A stretch of 64,000 nt of DNA from Metabacillus indicus LMG 22858 (GCF_000708755.2 NZ_JGVU02000001.1:186001-250000), one strand, 5' to 3'. Numbered from the stretch's first letter, positions 6,912 to 18,321 are shown. Notes: generated by a model from the letters alone, not told the origin. Numbers and translations are program-made.

Positions 6912-8006
6912 ATGTTTCCGCTGCCGAAAGAGGATAAAAAAGTCTCAAACTATTTTGTGTTTTATTTAATTCATGCCATGCAAGTAGGGGTTGGGATATT
7001 AGGCTTTGAACGGTACATTGCAAAGTCAGCGGGTCACAGCTCCTGGCTTGCAATTATCTTGTCGGGTGTCACAATTCTCGCACTCATCTGGATTTCCTAT
7101 CAGATTCTGAACAGGGGGAGAAATGATCTGACCGCCATCCATCATGACCTCTTCGGTAAATGGATTGGAGGACTGTTCAGCCTCTATTTTGTTGCCTATT
7201 ATACGATGTTTGTCATTGTGCTGATCCGGACATATGTGGAGGTTATTCAAGTCTGGGTGTTTCCGGATGTTTACCACTGGGTGTTTGCCGGAATTATTGT
7301 ATTGATTGCCTATTCGTACGTAACAGGAGGCTTCCGTATTGTAACAGGCATTGCCTTTCTCGGAGTAATTTATGGATTGCCTTTGCTTTTTGTGAAATAT
7401 TTCCCGATTCGGGAATCATACTGGGGGAGCCTGCTGCCTGTCATTGATTTATCGTTTAAGGAACTCCTGAGCGCCACGAAAACGATGACACTGAATTTCC
7501 TTGGTTTTGAGGTCCTATTTATGTTTTACCCCTTCTTAAAAGATCCTCCAAAGTCTCAGAAATGGGCCCATTTTGGTGTCCTGTTCAGTATATTAATTTA
7601 TCTAATCACAGCCCTGGTATCTTTCGCTTATTTTGATCAAGATCAGCTTAAAACAACGATTTGGGCTACATTGACTCTATGGAAAATTGTCGATTTGACC
7701 GTCATTGAACGTTTTGAATATATTGGAATTTCCGTTTGGTTCTTTATTGTTCTTCCAAATATCTGCATTGGACTCTGGAGTGCGAGCAGAGGAATGAACC
7801 GTGTACTGCCTTTCATCAAACAAAGAACGGCCCTGTTTTTCATTTGCGCGGCAGTGTTTGCTGCCTCCTATTTCCTGAAGGACAGAGGCCAGATCGACTG
7901 GCTGAATAACAAGATGTCACAGATTGGATTTTACACGATATATGGATACATACCGCTCCTTTTTATTCTGCAGTTGATCATCATGAAAGTGAGGAAGCAA
8001 ATTTGA
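6912..8006 (+). CDS. GerB-family germination receptor subunit (APC-type transporter fold)
   Basis: 364 residues with about ten transmembrane helices, matching the GerAB/ArcD/ProY family that forms the ligand-binding B subunit of germinant receptors. The early motif VSNYFVFYLIHAMQVGVGIL and the later GFRIVTGIAFLGVIYGLPLL are typical. AAGGAGGT overlaps the stop of the A subunit and sits about seven bases from the ATG at 6912; a GTG at 6909 is too close. The stop overlaps the TTG start of the C subunit (TTGA). Confidence 0.9.
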   Translation: MFPLPKEDKKVSNYFVFYLIHAMQVGVGILGFERYIAKSAGHSSWLAIILSGVTILALIWISYQILNRGRNDLTAIHHDLFGKWIGGLFSLYFVAYYTMFVIVLIRTYVEVIQVWVFPDVYHWVFAGIIVLIAYSYVTGGFRIVTGIAFLGVIYGLPLLFVKYFPIRESYWGSLLPVIDLSFKELLSATKTMTLNFLGFEVLFMFYPFLKDPPKSQKWAHFGVLFSILIYLITALVSFAYFDQDQLKTTIWATLTLWKIVDLTVIERFEYIGISVWFFIVLPNICIGLWSASRGMNRVLPFIKQRTALFFICAAVFAASYFLKDRGQIDWLNNKMSQIGFYTIYGYIPLLFILQLIIMKVRKQI

Positions 8007-9073
8007 ATGCATTAAAAGCGGCAGGACTTGTTTTTCTCATAGTGATTACCGGAGGCTGCGTGCCTGCTTCAAAAGTGCTCGAGGATGTACAGCTTATTCA
8101 GGCGGTTGGATACGATTATATAGGAGAAGATGAATTCCAGGTAACAGACGGTGCAACCTATACACCGCCTGGAATTCAGTCTAAACCAGAAAATGTTGTG
8201 CTCACAGCTGTAGGAAAAACGAGCAAGAGCATCAGGCAGAAAATCCAGGCTCAGTCTCCAAGGCCGGTTGAAGTGGGCCGGGTGGGAATCATTATTTTTG
8301 ATCAGGAAATAGCGAAATACGGAATTGGTCCAATCGTTGATAACCTCCAGCGGGATCCGAATATCGGGAGAGACATCAGCCTTTGTGTTTCTGAAGGGAA
8401 AGCCTTTGAAATTCTTTCTTCCGATATTCAGCAGGAAGAATCTGTGTCTCAATATGTGACAGACATTGTATCTCAAAACATGGACCGTACCATTCCAAGC
8501 ATGAACCTGCATCATTTCCTTTTTCAATACAGGGGAGATGGCTTCGATCCGTTCCTTCCGTTAATAAAAAATAAAAATCAGGCAGTCGAAGTAATTGGAG
8601 TAGCCCTTTTAAAAGATGATAAGCTCGCAGGCACACTGGATCTTCAAGAAAGCTACATGATGAAAGTCCTTTATGAAAAAGCGAATAAAGGTATTATCGA
8701 AGTGGATTCGAAAAAAAAAAACCCGGTCAGCATTCAAAATCTCTCCTCAAAAGCTAAGTTTCATCCGCGAAAAGAGCTGACTGGATTCACGATGTCTGTA
8801 TCAGTCAAAATAGATGGGCGGGTAATGGAAGCCGGAGGGCTTGATTTAACAAAACAGCCAAACATAAAAAAACTTGAAAAGAAAACAGAAAAAATGCTCG
8901 AGGAGGAAGTGCTTTCACTGCTGAAAAAACTTCAGGAGCTCGATGTCGATCCTCTTGGTATTAAAGAACAGTTTCGCCAGGAGGGATACAAAGACTGGAA
9001 AAAAATTGGGCAAAACGTCCAATTTGACGTGCGTGCAGATGTAAGGCTGATCCAGGCTGGGATCATGGAATAA
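8003..9073 (+). CDS. Ger(x)C-family germination receptor lipoprotein subunit
   Basis: 356 residues. A TTG start overlaps the preceding stop by four bases. The N-terminus is a lipoprotein signal with hydrophobic LVFLIVITGG directly before the lipobox Cys (about residue 19), predicting diacylglyceryl anchoring as in GerAC/GerKC. Conserved family blocks include VQLIQAVGYDYIGEDEFQVT near the N-terminus and the long charged C-terminal helix. The C subunit completes the A-B-C receptor; all three would be expressed in the forespore, although no SigG promoter was confidently assigned. Confidence 0.92.
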   Translation: MNALKAAGLVFLIVITGGCVPASKVLEDVQLIQAVGYDYIGEDEFQVTDGATYTPPGIQSKPENVVLTAVGKTSKSIRQKIQAQSPRPVEVGRVGIIIFDQEIAKYGIGPIVDNLQRDPNIGRDISLCVSEGKAFEILSSDIQQEESVSQYVTDIVSQNMDRTIPSMNLHHFLFQYRGDGFDPFLPLIKNKNQAVEVIGVALLKDDKLAGTLDLQESYMMKVLYEKANKGIIEVDSKKKNPVSIQNLSSKAKFHPRKELTGFTMSVSVKIDGRVMEAGGLDLTKQPNIKKLEKKTEKMLEEEVLSLLKKLQELDVDPLGIKEQFRQEGYKDWKKIGQNVQFDVRADVRLIQAGIME

Positions 9074-9131
9074 GTGAATAGAATCTGTTTCCTGATAGAG
9101 AATAGAAAGGTAAAAAAAAGGAGGATGAAAT

Positions 9132-9749
9132 ATGACTCAGCAAATAAATGGAGATCCAAACGAAAATATGCAGACAGGGATGGTAACGCCGCAGCATAAT
9201 CATGGCGGACATGAAATGTTTGATGTATCAGAAATATTGTCGGGAGCGGTGAATGCTTTAAATCTTTATGCCCTTTTAAAACCGCATGTTAAAGAACCGG
9301 AATTGCTTGATTTGATGAACAGGCAGGAGCAATTTATGATGACGGAATATAACACGATTGTAGAATGCTTTCAGACGGGAGTTAAGCCTTCTGTTTCGAC
9401 ACAAGTCTATAACATGAAACAGGGCAATGACTTTTTTTACGGCCTGAAACAAACTCCCCCAGTGAAGCCAATCGGGATGCCGGGTGAAATTACGGATCAG
9501 GTAATTACAAGTTTAATGCTGAATATGGTGAAATCAAATGCTTCCCTTAAAGGAATGGCGACTACAGAGGTAACCAATCCGACAGTCAGGCGTGTATTGG
9601 CAGACACAATTCCAAACTGTATAGAGATGGCCTATGAGATTTCCATTTATCAGAATAAGCACCACTATTACCAGGTGCCGCAGCTTCCGGAAGGGGACAT
9701 GCAGCAAATGGTAAATGCGTATGCTCCTGTTCAGATGAAACAGCATTAA
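9132..9749 (+). CDS. CotF-family spore coat protein
   Basis: 205 residues, Met-, Gln- and His-rich at both ends, with a helical core (about 30-180). The segments DVSEILSGAVNALNLYALL and RQEQFMMTEYNTIVECFQTG are typical of the CotF domain found in CotF, YhcQ and YraF-type spore proteins. AAAGGAGGATG precedes the ATG. It follows the germination operon by 58 bases but has its own strong ribosome binding site, so co-transcription with the ger genes is possible but unproven. The tandem repeat array begins 24 bases after its stop. Confidence 0.75.
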   Translation: MTQQINGDPNENMQTGMVTPQHNHGGHEMFDVSEILSGAVNALNLYALLKPHVKEPELLDLMNRQEQFMMTEYNTIVECFQTGVKPSVSTQVYNMKQGNDFFYGLKQTPPVKPIGMPGEITDQVITSLMLNMVKSNASLKGMATTEVTNPTVRRVLADTIPNCIEMAYEISIYQNKHHYYQVPQLPEGDMQQMVNAYAPVQMKQH

Positions 9750-9773
9750 AAAAGGATGTAGGCATAGATTGTT

Positions 9774-10200
9774 TAGAACCATTAAGGGGCAAGAAGAGGA
9801 TGCTTGAGGGAACTTATCGGCTTTATAGTAACCATCAAAGGACGGAAGTAGCAAGCTTGAAGGTACTTATCGCCTTGATTAGAACCACCAAGGAAAGTAA
9901 GAAGCGTGCTTGGGGGTATTTATCGGCTTTATTAGAACCATAAAGGAAAGGCAGAAGCATGCTTGAGGGAACTTATCGGCTTGATTAGAACCATCAAGGA
10001 AAGGCAGAAGCATGCTTGAGGGTACTTATCGGCTAAATTAGAACCACCAAGGAAGCGAAGAAGCATGCTTGGGGGTATTTATCGGCTTGATTAAAACCAT
10101 CAAGAAAAGGCAGAAGCATGCTTGAGGGAACTTATCGGCTTGATTAGAACCATCAGGCAACCGAAAAAACCTGATTGAAAGTACCTGTTCGTTAAAAACT
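9774..10200 (+). repeat. 53-bp tandem repeat array (about 8 units)
   Basis: The marker TAGAACC or a one-base variant recurs at 9774, 9826, 9880, 9933, 9986, 10039, 10092 and 10145, giving spacings of 52, 54 and then 53 bp five times. Each unit contains the palindrome AAGCATGCTT, the block TTGAGGGAACTTATCGGC, and TTGAT...ATCAA arms around TAGAACC able to form a small hairpin. The outer units are more diverged. There are no unique spacers, so it is not CRISPR. No gene lies in this roughly 460-bp interval. Function unknown. Confidence 0.9.
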
Positions 10201-10212
10201 CAATCGCACAAT

Positions 10213-10251
10213 AAAAGGGTGAATGTGACCGTGCTCACATTCACCCTTTTT
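10213..10251. terminator. strong bidirectional terminator
   Basis: A perfect 16-bp stem (AAAAGGGTGAATGTGA with its complement) and a six-base loop lie next to the stop of the alcohol dehydrogenase gene on the minus strand and after the repeat array on the plus strand. Confidence 0.85.
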
Positions 10252-10260
10252 GCTGTATGC

Positions 10261-11403
10261 TTAAGGCTTCAATACAACCTTCACACACTCATCTTCATGA
10301 TCATTAAAGATTTTATAAGCTTCACTTGCTTTGCTTAAAGGCACTTTGTGTGAAACAATTTCGGTCGGATCGAGCTTTCCTGAGGCAATCATATCAAAAA
10401 GCATTGGCATGTAATGGATAACCGGTGCCTGTCCCATTTTTAGATTGATGTTTCGTTCAAAGATATTTCCCAGGGGGAACATGTTGTATTTTGAACCATA
10501 AACTCCGGTAAGTTGAATAGTTCCGAATTTTCTGACGGAATTCATGGCAATTTCAAACGGGCTTAACGTTCCTCCCTGAAGCTTCAGCTTTTGGCCGATT
10601 TCTTCAAGGGCTGATTTTTTGCCGTCCATTCCGACACAGTCAATCACAGCATCTGCGCCTCCGCTTGTCAGTTCTTTTATGTGGGAGCCCGTGTCTTTAA
10701 AATCATCAAAATTAAGTATTTCAACATTGTTCATTCGTTTTGCCTTCTCAAGCCTGTACGGCAGATTATCTACAGCAATAACCCGTTTGGCGCCTTTCAT
10801 CCAGGCAAACTTCTGTGCCATTAGTCCAACCGGGCCGCATCCGAGGACAACAACCGTATCGTCAGCTTTCACGCCGGCATTTTCAATGCTCCAGTAGGCT
10901 GTAGGAAGGACATCAGACATAAATAGGAGAGCTTCATCCTCAAGTTCAACCGATTCAGGAATAACAAACGGCATAAAATTTCCGAAAGGAACTCTCAAAT
11001 ACTCCGCCTGACCTCCGGGATGATTGCCATAACGTTCGGTAAATCCAAAATACCCGCCTGTATCAATTTCAGGATTTCCATTTGAATTGTCACACTGGCT
11101 CTCGAGATCATGTTTACAGTAGTAGCATTCTCCGCAGGAAATGTTAAATGGGATAACCACGCGGTCACCCTTTTTAACTTTTGTTACTTCGGGTCCGACC
11201 TCTTCGACAATTCCCATCGGCTCATGCCCGACCACATAGTCTTTCTCAGCAGGCAGTGCGCCTTGGTAGATATGCAGATCGGAGCCGCAGATGGCAGTCG
11301 ATGTAATGCGGACAATGATATCATCATTTTTCTGAAGCACCGCATCCGGGACCTCTTTCACTTCCATGTCTTTTGCACCCTGAAACGTCACAGCTTTCAT
11401 CAT
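10261..11403 (-). CDS. zinc-dependent alcohol dehydrogenase (MDR superfamily)
   Basis: 380 residues. Catalytic-zinc ligands are in AICGSDLHIYQG and GHEPMGIVEEVG, structural-zinc cysteines are in SCGECYYCKHDLESQC, and the NAD-binding Rossmann motif is VVVLGCGPVGLMAQ. The arrangement and extended C-terminal half resemble AdhB-like and glutathione-independent formaldehyde-dehydrogenase-like enzymes. The substrate is not determined by sequence; formaldehyde or another short aldehyde or alcohol is possible. GGGAGG lies five bases before the first of two adjacent ATGs. It appears monocistronic, between two strong terminators. Confidence 0.88.
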   Translation of the reverse strand: MMKAVTFQGAKDMEVKEVPDAVLQKNDDIIVRITSTAICGSDLHIYQGALPAEKDYVVGHEPMGIVEEVGPEVTKVKKGDRVVIPFNISCGECYYCKHDLESQCDNSNGNPEIDTGGYFGFTERYGNHPGGQAEYLRVPFGNFMPFVIPESVELEDEALLFMSDVLPTAYWSIENAGVKADDTVVVLGCGPVGLMAQKFAWMKGAKRVIAVDNLPYRLEKAKRMNNVEILNFDDFKDTGSHIKELTSGGADAVIDCVGMDGKKSALEEIGQKLKLQGGTLSPFEIAMNSVRKFGTIQLTGVYGSKYNMFPLGNIFERNINLKMGQAPVIHYMPMLFDMIASGKLDPTEIVSHKVPLSKASEAYKIFNDHEDECVKVVLKP

Positions 11404-11515
11404 TACAGCCTCCCAAATAGTGATAGTGGTGTTATACCCTTCTTTCCTCTAAATAATGGACTTATTGGAAAAATGAGACTTTGGTAGGGGGCGCTTTTGT
11501 ATGAAAAACATAAAT

Positions 11516-11545
11516 AACCCGGTGGACTTAAAATCCACCGGGTTT
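11516..11545. terminator. bidirectional terminator downstream of katG
   Basis: AACCCGGTGGA pairs perfectly with TCCACCGGGTT around a seven-base loop, ten bases beyond the katG stop. Confidence 0.8.
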
Positions 11546-11555
11546 AATCCTGTCG

Positions 11556-13826
<2,271 letters not shown>

Positions 13827-13851
13827 TTAATGATTGTGACTATTCAGATGA

Positions 13852-13866
13852 ATATAATCATTATCA
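13852..13866. promoter_or_regulatory. PerR box 1 upstream of katG
   Basis: The 15-mer ATATAATCATTATCA matches the PerR consensus TTATAATnATTATAA at 12 of 14 positions. It lies about 65-80 bp upstream of the katG start, downstream of the predicted -10. Confidence 0.65.
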
Positions 13867-13868
13867 GT

Positions 13869-13883
13869 TTATAATTATACTAA
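13869..13883. promoter_or_regulatory. PerR box 2 upstream of katG
   Basis: TTATAATTATACTAA matches the PerR consensus at 12 of 14 positions and is centred 17 bp from box 1. It covers the predicted katG -10 element, as expected for a repressor site. Confidence 0.6.
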
Positions 13884-13902
13884 ATAAAAAAATAATAAGA
13901 AA
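13874..13902 (-). promoter_or_regulatory. katG promoter
   Basis: On the minus strand a TTTCTT -35 (13897-13902) and a perfect TATAAT -10 (13874-13879) are separated by 17 bp. Confidence 0.55.
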
Positions 13903-14061
13903 GCAATATGACTCTCAGAAGTGAACTATTTTTAATTCATGCAAAATGTATAATCCTGTTGTTTTAATTTTAAGAATTAATTGACAATTATCTTTCCTGC
14001 TATGTTAATATAAAAATGGTAATATTACAAATTTATGACAAATAGAGGGGGAGAGAAAGAC

Positions 14062-15045
14062 ATGAAAAAATATTTGCTCGTTGTAATGATGCTTGCCGTT
14101 GCCATGATTGCAGCTGCCTGTGGAGGCAGTGAGGGTACAAGCGGCTCGGGTGGAGGTTCAGGAGAATCAAAACCTAAGACGCTCCGTATTCTGACAGGAG
14201 GAACAGGCGGTACATATTATCCTCTCGGCGGATCTTTCGGTGATATTATCTCTGACAGCACAGACTATAAAGCTACGGTTCAATCATCCGGGGCTTCTGT
14301 TGAAAACATGCAGACATTAAAAAGCGGCGACGCTGAAATGGCATTCTCTCAAACGGACATTGCCACTTATGCCCTTACAGGCGAAAGCATGTTCAAAGAC
14401 AACAAAATTGACAACGTTCTTGGCATTGGAACACTTTACAATGAGACAGTTCAGCTGATCACAACAGATAAAAGCGGTATCAAATCTGTTGAAGATTTAA
14501 AAGGCAAAAAAGTTTCAGTAGGAGCAATCGGATCTGGAGCTTATCTTAACGCCGTTCAAATTCTTGAAGTACACGGCTTGACGGTAGAGGATATTCAGGC
14601 GCAGAACCTCTCATTTGATGAGTCTACTGAAGGCATTCAGGGCGGAAGCATCGATGCGGCGTTCGTTACGGCAGGAACTCCGACTGCTGCAGTTGAAACC
14701 CTTTCAGCTCAAAACAAAGTAGTTGTTGTACCGCTTGAAGAAGATAAAGTGAAAGCGCTGATTGAAAAATATCCTTTCTACTCTGAGGATGTTGTTCCAA
14801 GCGGCACATATAAAATTGGTGAAGACGTGAACACAGTAGCTGTCAAGGCGATGCTTGTTGTACAGGATGAGCTTGATGAAGAGCTCGTTTACGAGATCAC
14901 AAAATCCATTTTTGAGAACACAGACAAAATTGCCCATGCAAAAGGAAAGCTGATCAAAGCAGAAACAGCGCTTGACGGTATTGGCGATTTGAAACTGCAT
15001 CCTGGTGCAGAGAAATACTTTAAAGAAAAAGGCGTATTGAAATAA
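14062..15045 (+). CDS. TAXI-family TRAP transporter solute-binding lipoprotein
   Basis: 327 residues from the ATG at 14062, preceded by GAGGGGGAGAG. A signal peptide ends in MLAVAMIAAACGG with a lipobox Cys, then a Gly/Ser-rich linker, then the TAXI domain with LRILTGGTGGTYYPLGGSF and QSSGASVENMQTLKSGDAEM. This extracytoplasmic receptor feeds the fused DctQM permease two genes downstream. The homologues I know bind dicarboxylates or glutamate-like compounds, but the ligand is unknown here. A GC-rich hairpin lies just downstream. Confidence 0.9.
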   Translation: MKKYLLVVMMLAVAMIAAACGGSEGTSGSGGGSGESKPKTLRILTGGTGGTYYPLGGSFGDIISDSTDYKATVQSSGASVENMQTLKSGDAEMAFSQTDIATYALTGESMFKDNKIDNVLGIGTLYNETVQLITTDKSGIKSVEDLKGKKVSVGAIGSGAYLNAVQILEVHGLTVEDIQAQNLSFDESTEGIQGGSIDAAFVTAGTPTAAVETLSAQNKVVVVPLEEDKVKALIEKYPFYSEDVVPSGTYKIGEDVNTVAVKAMLVVQDELDEELVYEITKSIFENTDKIAHAKGKLIKAETALDGIGDLKLHPGAEKYFKEKGVLK

Positions 15046-15055
15046 GAGGATGTGA

Positions 15056-15083
15056 GATAGGCCGCAGATTTCTGCGGTCTATC
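15056..15083 (+). promoter_or_regulatory. intercistronic stem-loop without U-tract
   Basis: GATAGGCCGCAGA and TCTGCGGTCTATC form a 13-bp stem with a single G-T pair and a two-base loop. No T-run follows, so it is better read as a transcript-stabilising or processing hairpin that raises the level of the binding-protein mRNA relative to the permease. Confidence 0.6.
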
Positions 15084-15106
15084 ACTTCATTATGGAGGAA
15101 TAAGGG

Positions 15107-15613
15107 ATGAAAAGAGTGCTTATATCCGTCCTTGTCTCAATCATCGTGCTCATTTTCATCAGCTTGTTGCCTTTTTTTAAGGCCGTTGTCTTTCAATATG
15201 AAGATACTGGCCGTCTGCTCGCATATCTTATGATGGAAGATGAGGATCACTTTCAGATGAAATACACCCATTCTATTCATCTGACCGATGTTATTGAGAC
15301 TTACAAAGTATCTGAAGGGGAAATCAGACAAACTGAACTTTCCTATGAAACGTTTGCTGTCGGCATGCCTTCAGGACCAGAAGGCAATGAAACATTCGAG
15401 AGAAAAGACGGAAAATACATTCTGTCAAATATGGACAGAAGGTTTCCGTTCATCGATCTTGCCACAGGACAAGTTGTCGCAAACCACAGAGTCATCCTGA
15501 ATGGGAAGGAATATGAACTGAACGATTACATAAGACCGGGAACATGGGTCAGAATCAGCTGCAGCAAAATGAGTCTTTTTCAGCTTTTGAAAGGAGTGAA
15601 AATCAATGAGTGA
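15107..15613 (+). CDS. DUF1850 protein of the TAXI TRAP operon
   Basis: 168 residues with an N-terminal hydrophobic anchor (about 4-27) and a beta-rich extracytoplasmic domain containing MKYTHSIHLTDVIETYKV and LSYETFAVGMPSGPEG, typical of DUF1850. This family is almost always encoded between a TAXI binding protein and a fused TRAP permease; its role in transport is unknown. GGAGG precedes the ATG. The stop overlaps the permease start by eight bases, implying coupled translation. Confidence 0.85.
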   Translation: MKRVLISVLVSIIVLIFISLLPFFKAVVFQYEDTGRLLAYLMMEDEDHFQMKYTHSIHLTDVIETYKVSEGEIRQTELSYETFAVGMPSGPEGNETFERKDGKYILSNMDRRFPFIDLATGQVVANHRVILNGKEYELNDYIRPGTWVRISCSKMSLFQLLKGVKINE

Positions 15614-17570
15614 GGAAAACAAAACGTTATCAGCAGAAGAACAGCAGGCGATTCTGGAAAAGTATGACCCGGAATCTGCTACCAGAAAGCTCACAGGCAT
15701 CGTAGCATGGATTGTCTTTTTTGGGCTGCTTGCTTTTTCACTCTTCCAGCTATACACAGCCATTGTTTCTGTCTTTACCGCGCAAATCCAGCGCTCTGTT
15801 CATTTAGGCTTTGCTTTATCACTAATCTTTCTCTTATTCCCGATGACGAAATCTAAAAAAAGAACGGGAAGGTGGCAGGTCAGTCCCCTTGATATTGTTC
15901 TTTCGCTCCTGAGCATTGCGGTAGGTGCGTATTGGCCATTATTTATGGGGGATATCGCCATGAGGGTCGGCATCCTGACATCTACCGATTTTGCCATCGG
16001 CCTGATCGCCATTCTGCTCGTACTTGAAGCGACAAGACGTGCCGTTGGACTGCCGATTACGATCATTGCCGTTATTTTCATGCTTTACGGATTGTTCGGA
16101 CAATATATGCCGGGCTTCCTGCAGCATGGCGGACTGAGCCTTGAGCGCCTTGTGCAGACCATGTTTTTTACAACCGAAGGGATTCTTGGAACACCTCTTG
16201 GCGTGTCTGCCACATTTATCTTTTTATTTCTTCTGTTTGGTTCGTTTTTAATCCAGACAGGTGTCGGTCAGTATTTTAACGATTTATCTGCAGCAATTGC
16301 AGGCAAGCGCGTCGGCGGACCTGCGAAAGTGGCGATTTTCTCAAGCGCCCTGCAGGGGACGATCAGCGGAAGCTCTGTTGCGAACGTTGTAACATCGGGT
16401 TCATTTACTATTCCGATGATGAAAAAGCTTGGCTACAAAAAAGAGTTTGCCGGAGCAGTTGAAGCGGCCGCATCTACTGGCGGACAGCTGATGCCGCCAA
16501 TTATGGGAGCAGCTGCGTTCCTGATGGTCGAATTTATCGGCAACGGTATTACTTACTGGGACATTGCAAAAGCGGCAGCCATACCAGCAGTTCTTTACTT
16601 CACCGGCGTCTGGATCATGACCCACTTTGAAGCGAAAAGACTCGGTCTTAGAGGATTAAAAGACGAGGAAATGCCAAACCGGAAGGAAGTCGCAAAGAAA
16701 ATCTACCTGCTGCTTCCGATTGTGGCAATTGTCGTACTCTTAATGAGCGGAGTACCCGTTATGCATGCGGCGCTTTATTCCATCCTCATAGCTATTGCAG
16801 CAGGGATGTTCAACAAAGATACCCGAATGGGACCTAAAGCGATTGTGCTGGCACTTGTAGATGGAGCAAGATCTGCGCTTTCTGTTGCCGCTGCAACTGC
16901 TGCAGCTGGAATCATTGTGGGAATTGTCACAAAAACAGGACTCGGGCTAACACTCGCCAACGGCCTCATTGATTTGGCAGGAGGCGCTATTATTCCAACG
17001 CTGTTCCTCACAATGATTGCAGCCCTTATACTCGGGATGGGCTCACCTACAACAGCAAACTATGTCATCACATCAACGATAGCGGCCCCGGCGATAATCT
17101 TCCTTGGATATCCGGACCTGTCAGCTCATTTATTTGTATTCTACTTCGGAATTATTGCTGATATTACGCCGCCGGTTGCACTAGCTGCAATCGCTGCAGC
17201 AGGAGTATCAGGGGGAGAACCGATTCGTACCGGAGTACAATCTGCAAAACTGGCCATCGCAGCATTCATCATTCCGTACATTTTCGTTCTCCAGCCGCAG
17301 ATGCTGCTGATTGATACAACGCTCCCTGAAATTGCGTGGGTAGTCTTCACGGCTGTTTCAGGAATGATCGCGATCGGAGCCGGGATGATCGGTTTCTGGA
17401 TGAGAAAACTGCACTGGATTGAAAGACTGCTTGCAATTGCAGCAGGTCTGCTCCTGATTTATCCGGAAGGTGTGTCTGATACAATCGGATTAATTATTTT
17501 TGGCGGATTGTTTGCTGTGCAGGTGTTTTATAAGAAAGACAAGGATCAGAGTATAGCAGGGCAAGCATAA
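15606..17570 (+). CDS. TRAP transporter fused permease (DctQM type)
   Basis: 654 residues with many transmembrane helices. The N-terminal third corresponds to the small DctQ-like subunit and the remainder to DctM, including GSSVANVVTSGSFTIPMMKK and ASTGGQLMPPIMGAAAFLMV and the later PTTANYVITSTIAAPAI. It imports the ligand of the TAXI receptor using an ion gradient. The start lies inside the end of the DUF1850 gene and is preceded by AAAGGAG. Confidence 0.93.
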   Translation: MSEENKTLSAEEQQAILEKYDPESATRKLTGIVAWIVFFGLLAFSLFQLYTAIVSVFTAQIQRSVHLGFALSLIFLLFPMTKSKKRTGRWQVSPLDIVLSLLSIAVGAYWPLFMGDIAMRVGILTSTDFAIGLIAILLVLEATRRAVGLPITIIAVIFMLYGLFGQYMPGFLQHGGLSLERLVQTMFFTTEGILGTPLGVSATFIFLFLLFGSFLIQTGVGQYFNDLSAAIAGKRVGGPAKVAIFSSALQGTISGSSVANVVTSGSFTIPMMKKLGYKKEFAGAVEAAASTGGQLMPPIMGAAAFLMVEFIGNGITYWDIAKAAAIPAVLYFTGVWIMTHFEAKRLGLRGLKDEEMPNRKEVAKKIYLLLPIVAIVVLLMSGVPVMHAALYSILIAIAAGMFNKDTRMGPKAIVLALVDGARSALSVAAATAAAGIIVGIVTKTGLGLTLANGLIDLAGGAIIPTLFLTMIAALILGMGSPTTANYVITSTIAAPAIIFLGYPDLSAHLFVFYFGIIADITPPVALAAIAAAGVSGGEPIRTGVQSAKLAIAAFIIPYIFVLQPQMLLIDTTLPEIAWVVFTAVSGMIAIGAGMIGFWMRKLHWIERLLAIAAGLLLIYPEGVSDTIGLIIFGGLFAVQVFYKKDKDQSIAGQA

Positions 17571-17632
17571 ATGAATTAGTTATTAGATTGGTTCTAAAAA
17601 AAGGACATAGAGCAATAATAGGTGGTGCTATC

Positions 17633-17794
17633 TTGAACTGGTTTCTTCCAATCGGCTTATCTATCGGAACTTTCATAGGGCTGTATTTATCAACTCAATC
17701 GTTTCTACGCTCCTTAACCGGAGCACTGGCAGCATGGGCAGCCGGCTTCATCCTTTCTCTGATTTTAAGAAAACAGAAGGGTGCAGGGAAGTAA
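17633..17794 (+). CDS. small hydrophobic membrane protein
   Basis: 53 residues from a TTG with AGGTGG seven bases upstream; a longer TTG start at 17588 would give 68 residues. Two hydrophobic segments are visible (WFLPIGLSIGTFIGLYLS and SLTGALAAWAAGFILSLIL) and the C-terminus is basic. It lies about 60 bp after the TRAP permease with no terminator between, so it may belong to that operon. Family not recognised. Confidence 0.5.
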   Translation: MNWFLPIGLSIGTFIGLYLSTQSFLRSLTGALAAWAAGFILSLILRKQKGAGK

Positions 17795-17913
17795 TAGGGG
17801 AAATTTTTCACACCGACTGCATCGCCACCGACCTTTTAAACATTTAGATGTGAAGTTGGTCATGTAAATTATTGTCTGGGAAATAAGTCGAAAGATGGAA
17901 GAGGAAATCCTAC

Positions 17914-18321
17914 ATGCATTATACTCAAGAAGACTTTACGGAAGAACTATTACAGACAATATCTTCAATTGAAAAAGAACTGCTGGACTTTTCAGAAGAC
18001 TTTCTGGATAAATATGATCCTGAGCTGGTGCGTAAATACAAAATGGAAGCAGAGTTTGAACTGAGCGGGACTCACCCATTTAAACCTGGCTATCACTCAG
18101 CTGTTTCAGTTCTAATTGCTGATGTAGAAGATTCTATGCTCATCCGCACAATATCCATTTGGAGCTGTACAGCTCATTTCTTAGGTATTCCGGTTTCAGC
18201 AAAAATAATAGGAAGCAAACTGGTCGGGGAACTTCTTGATAATTCTGCAGAATCTGTGAAAAATGAGCTGAGAAGTTTTATTAGAGAGAATATGGGGATA
18301 CAAGATAAAAGAATGGTATAA
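17914..18321 (+). CDS. hypothetical protein
   Basis: 135 residues, not recognised. It is acidic in the N-terminal half (ELLQTISSIEKELLDFSEDF) with a hydrophobic centre around HSAVSVLIADVEDSMLIRTI and ends in a predicted amphipathic helix. No signal peptide. AGAGGAAAT precedes the ATG. It has its own 120-bp upstream interval in which no clear feature is seen and is followed by the tRNA-Val promoter. Confidence 0.55.
   Translation: MHYTQEDFTEELLQTISSIEKELLDFSEDFLDKYDPELVRKYKMEAEFELSGTHPFKPGYHSAVSVLIADVEDSMLIRTISIWSCTAHFLGIPVSAKIIGSKLVGELLDNSAESVKNELRSFIRENMGIQDKRMV

Noticed and set aside
9774-10200. Possible CRISPR array
   Set aside because: The period of 53 bp has similarity along the whole unit with no unique spacers, and no cas genes are present.
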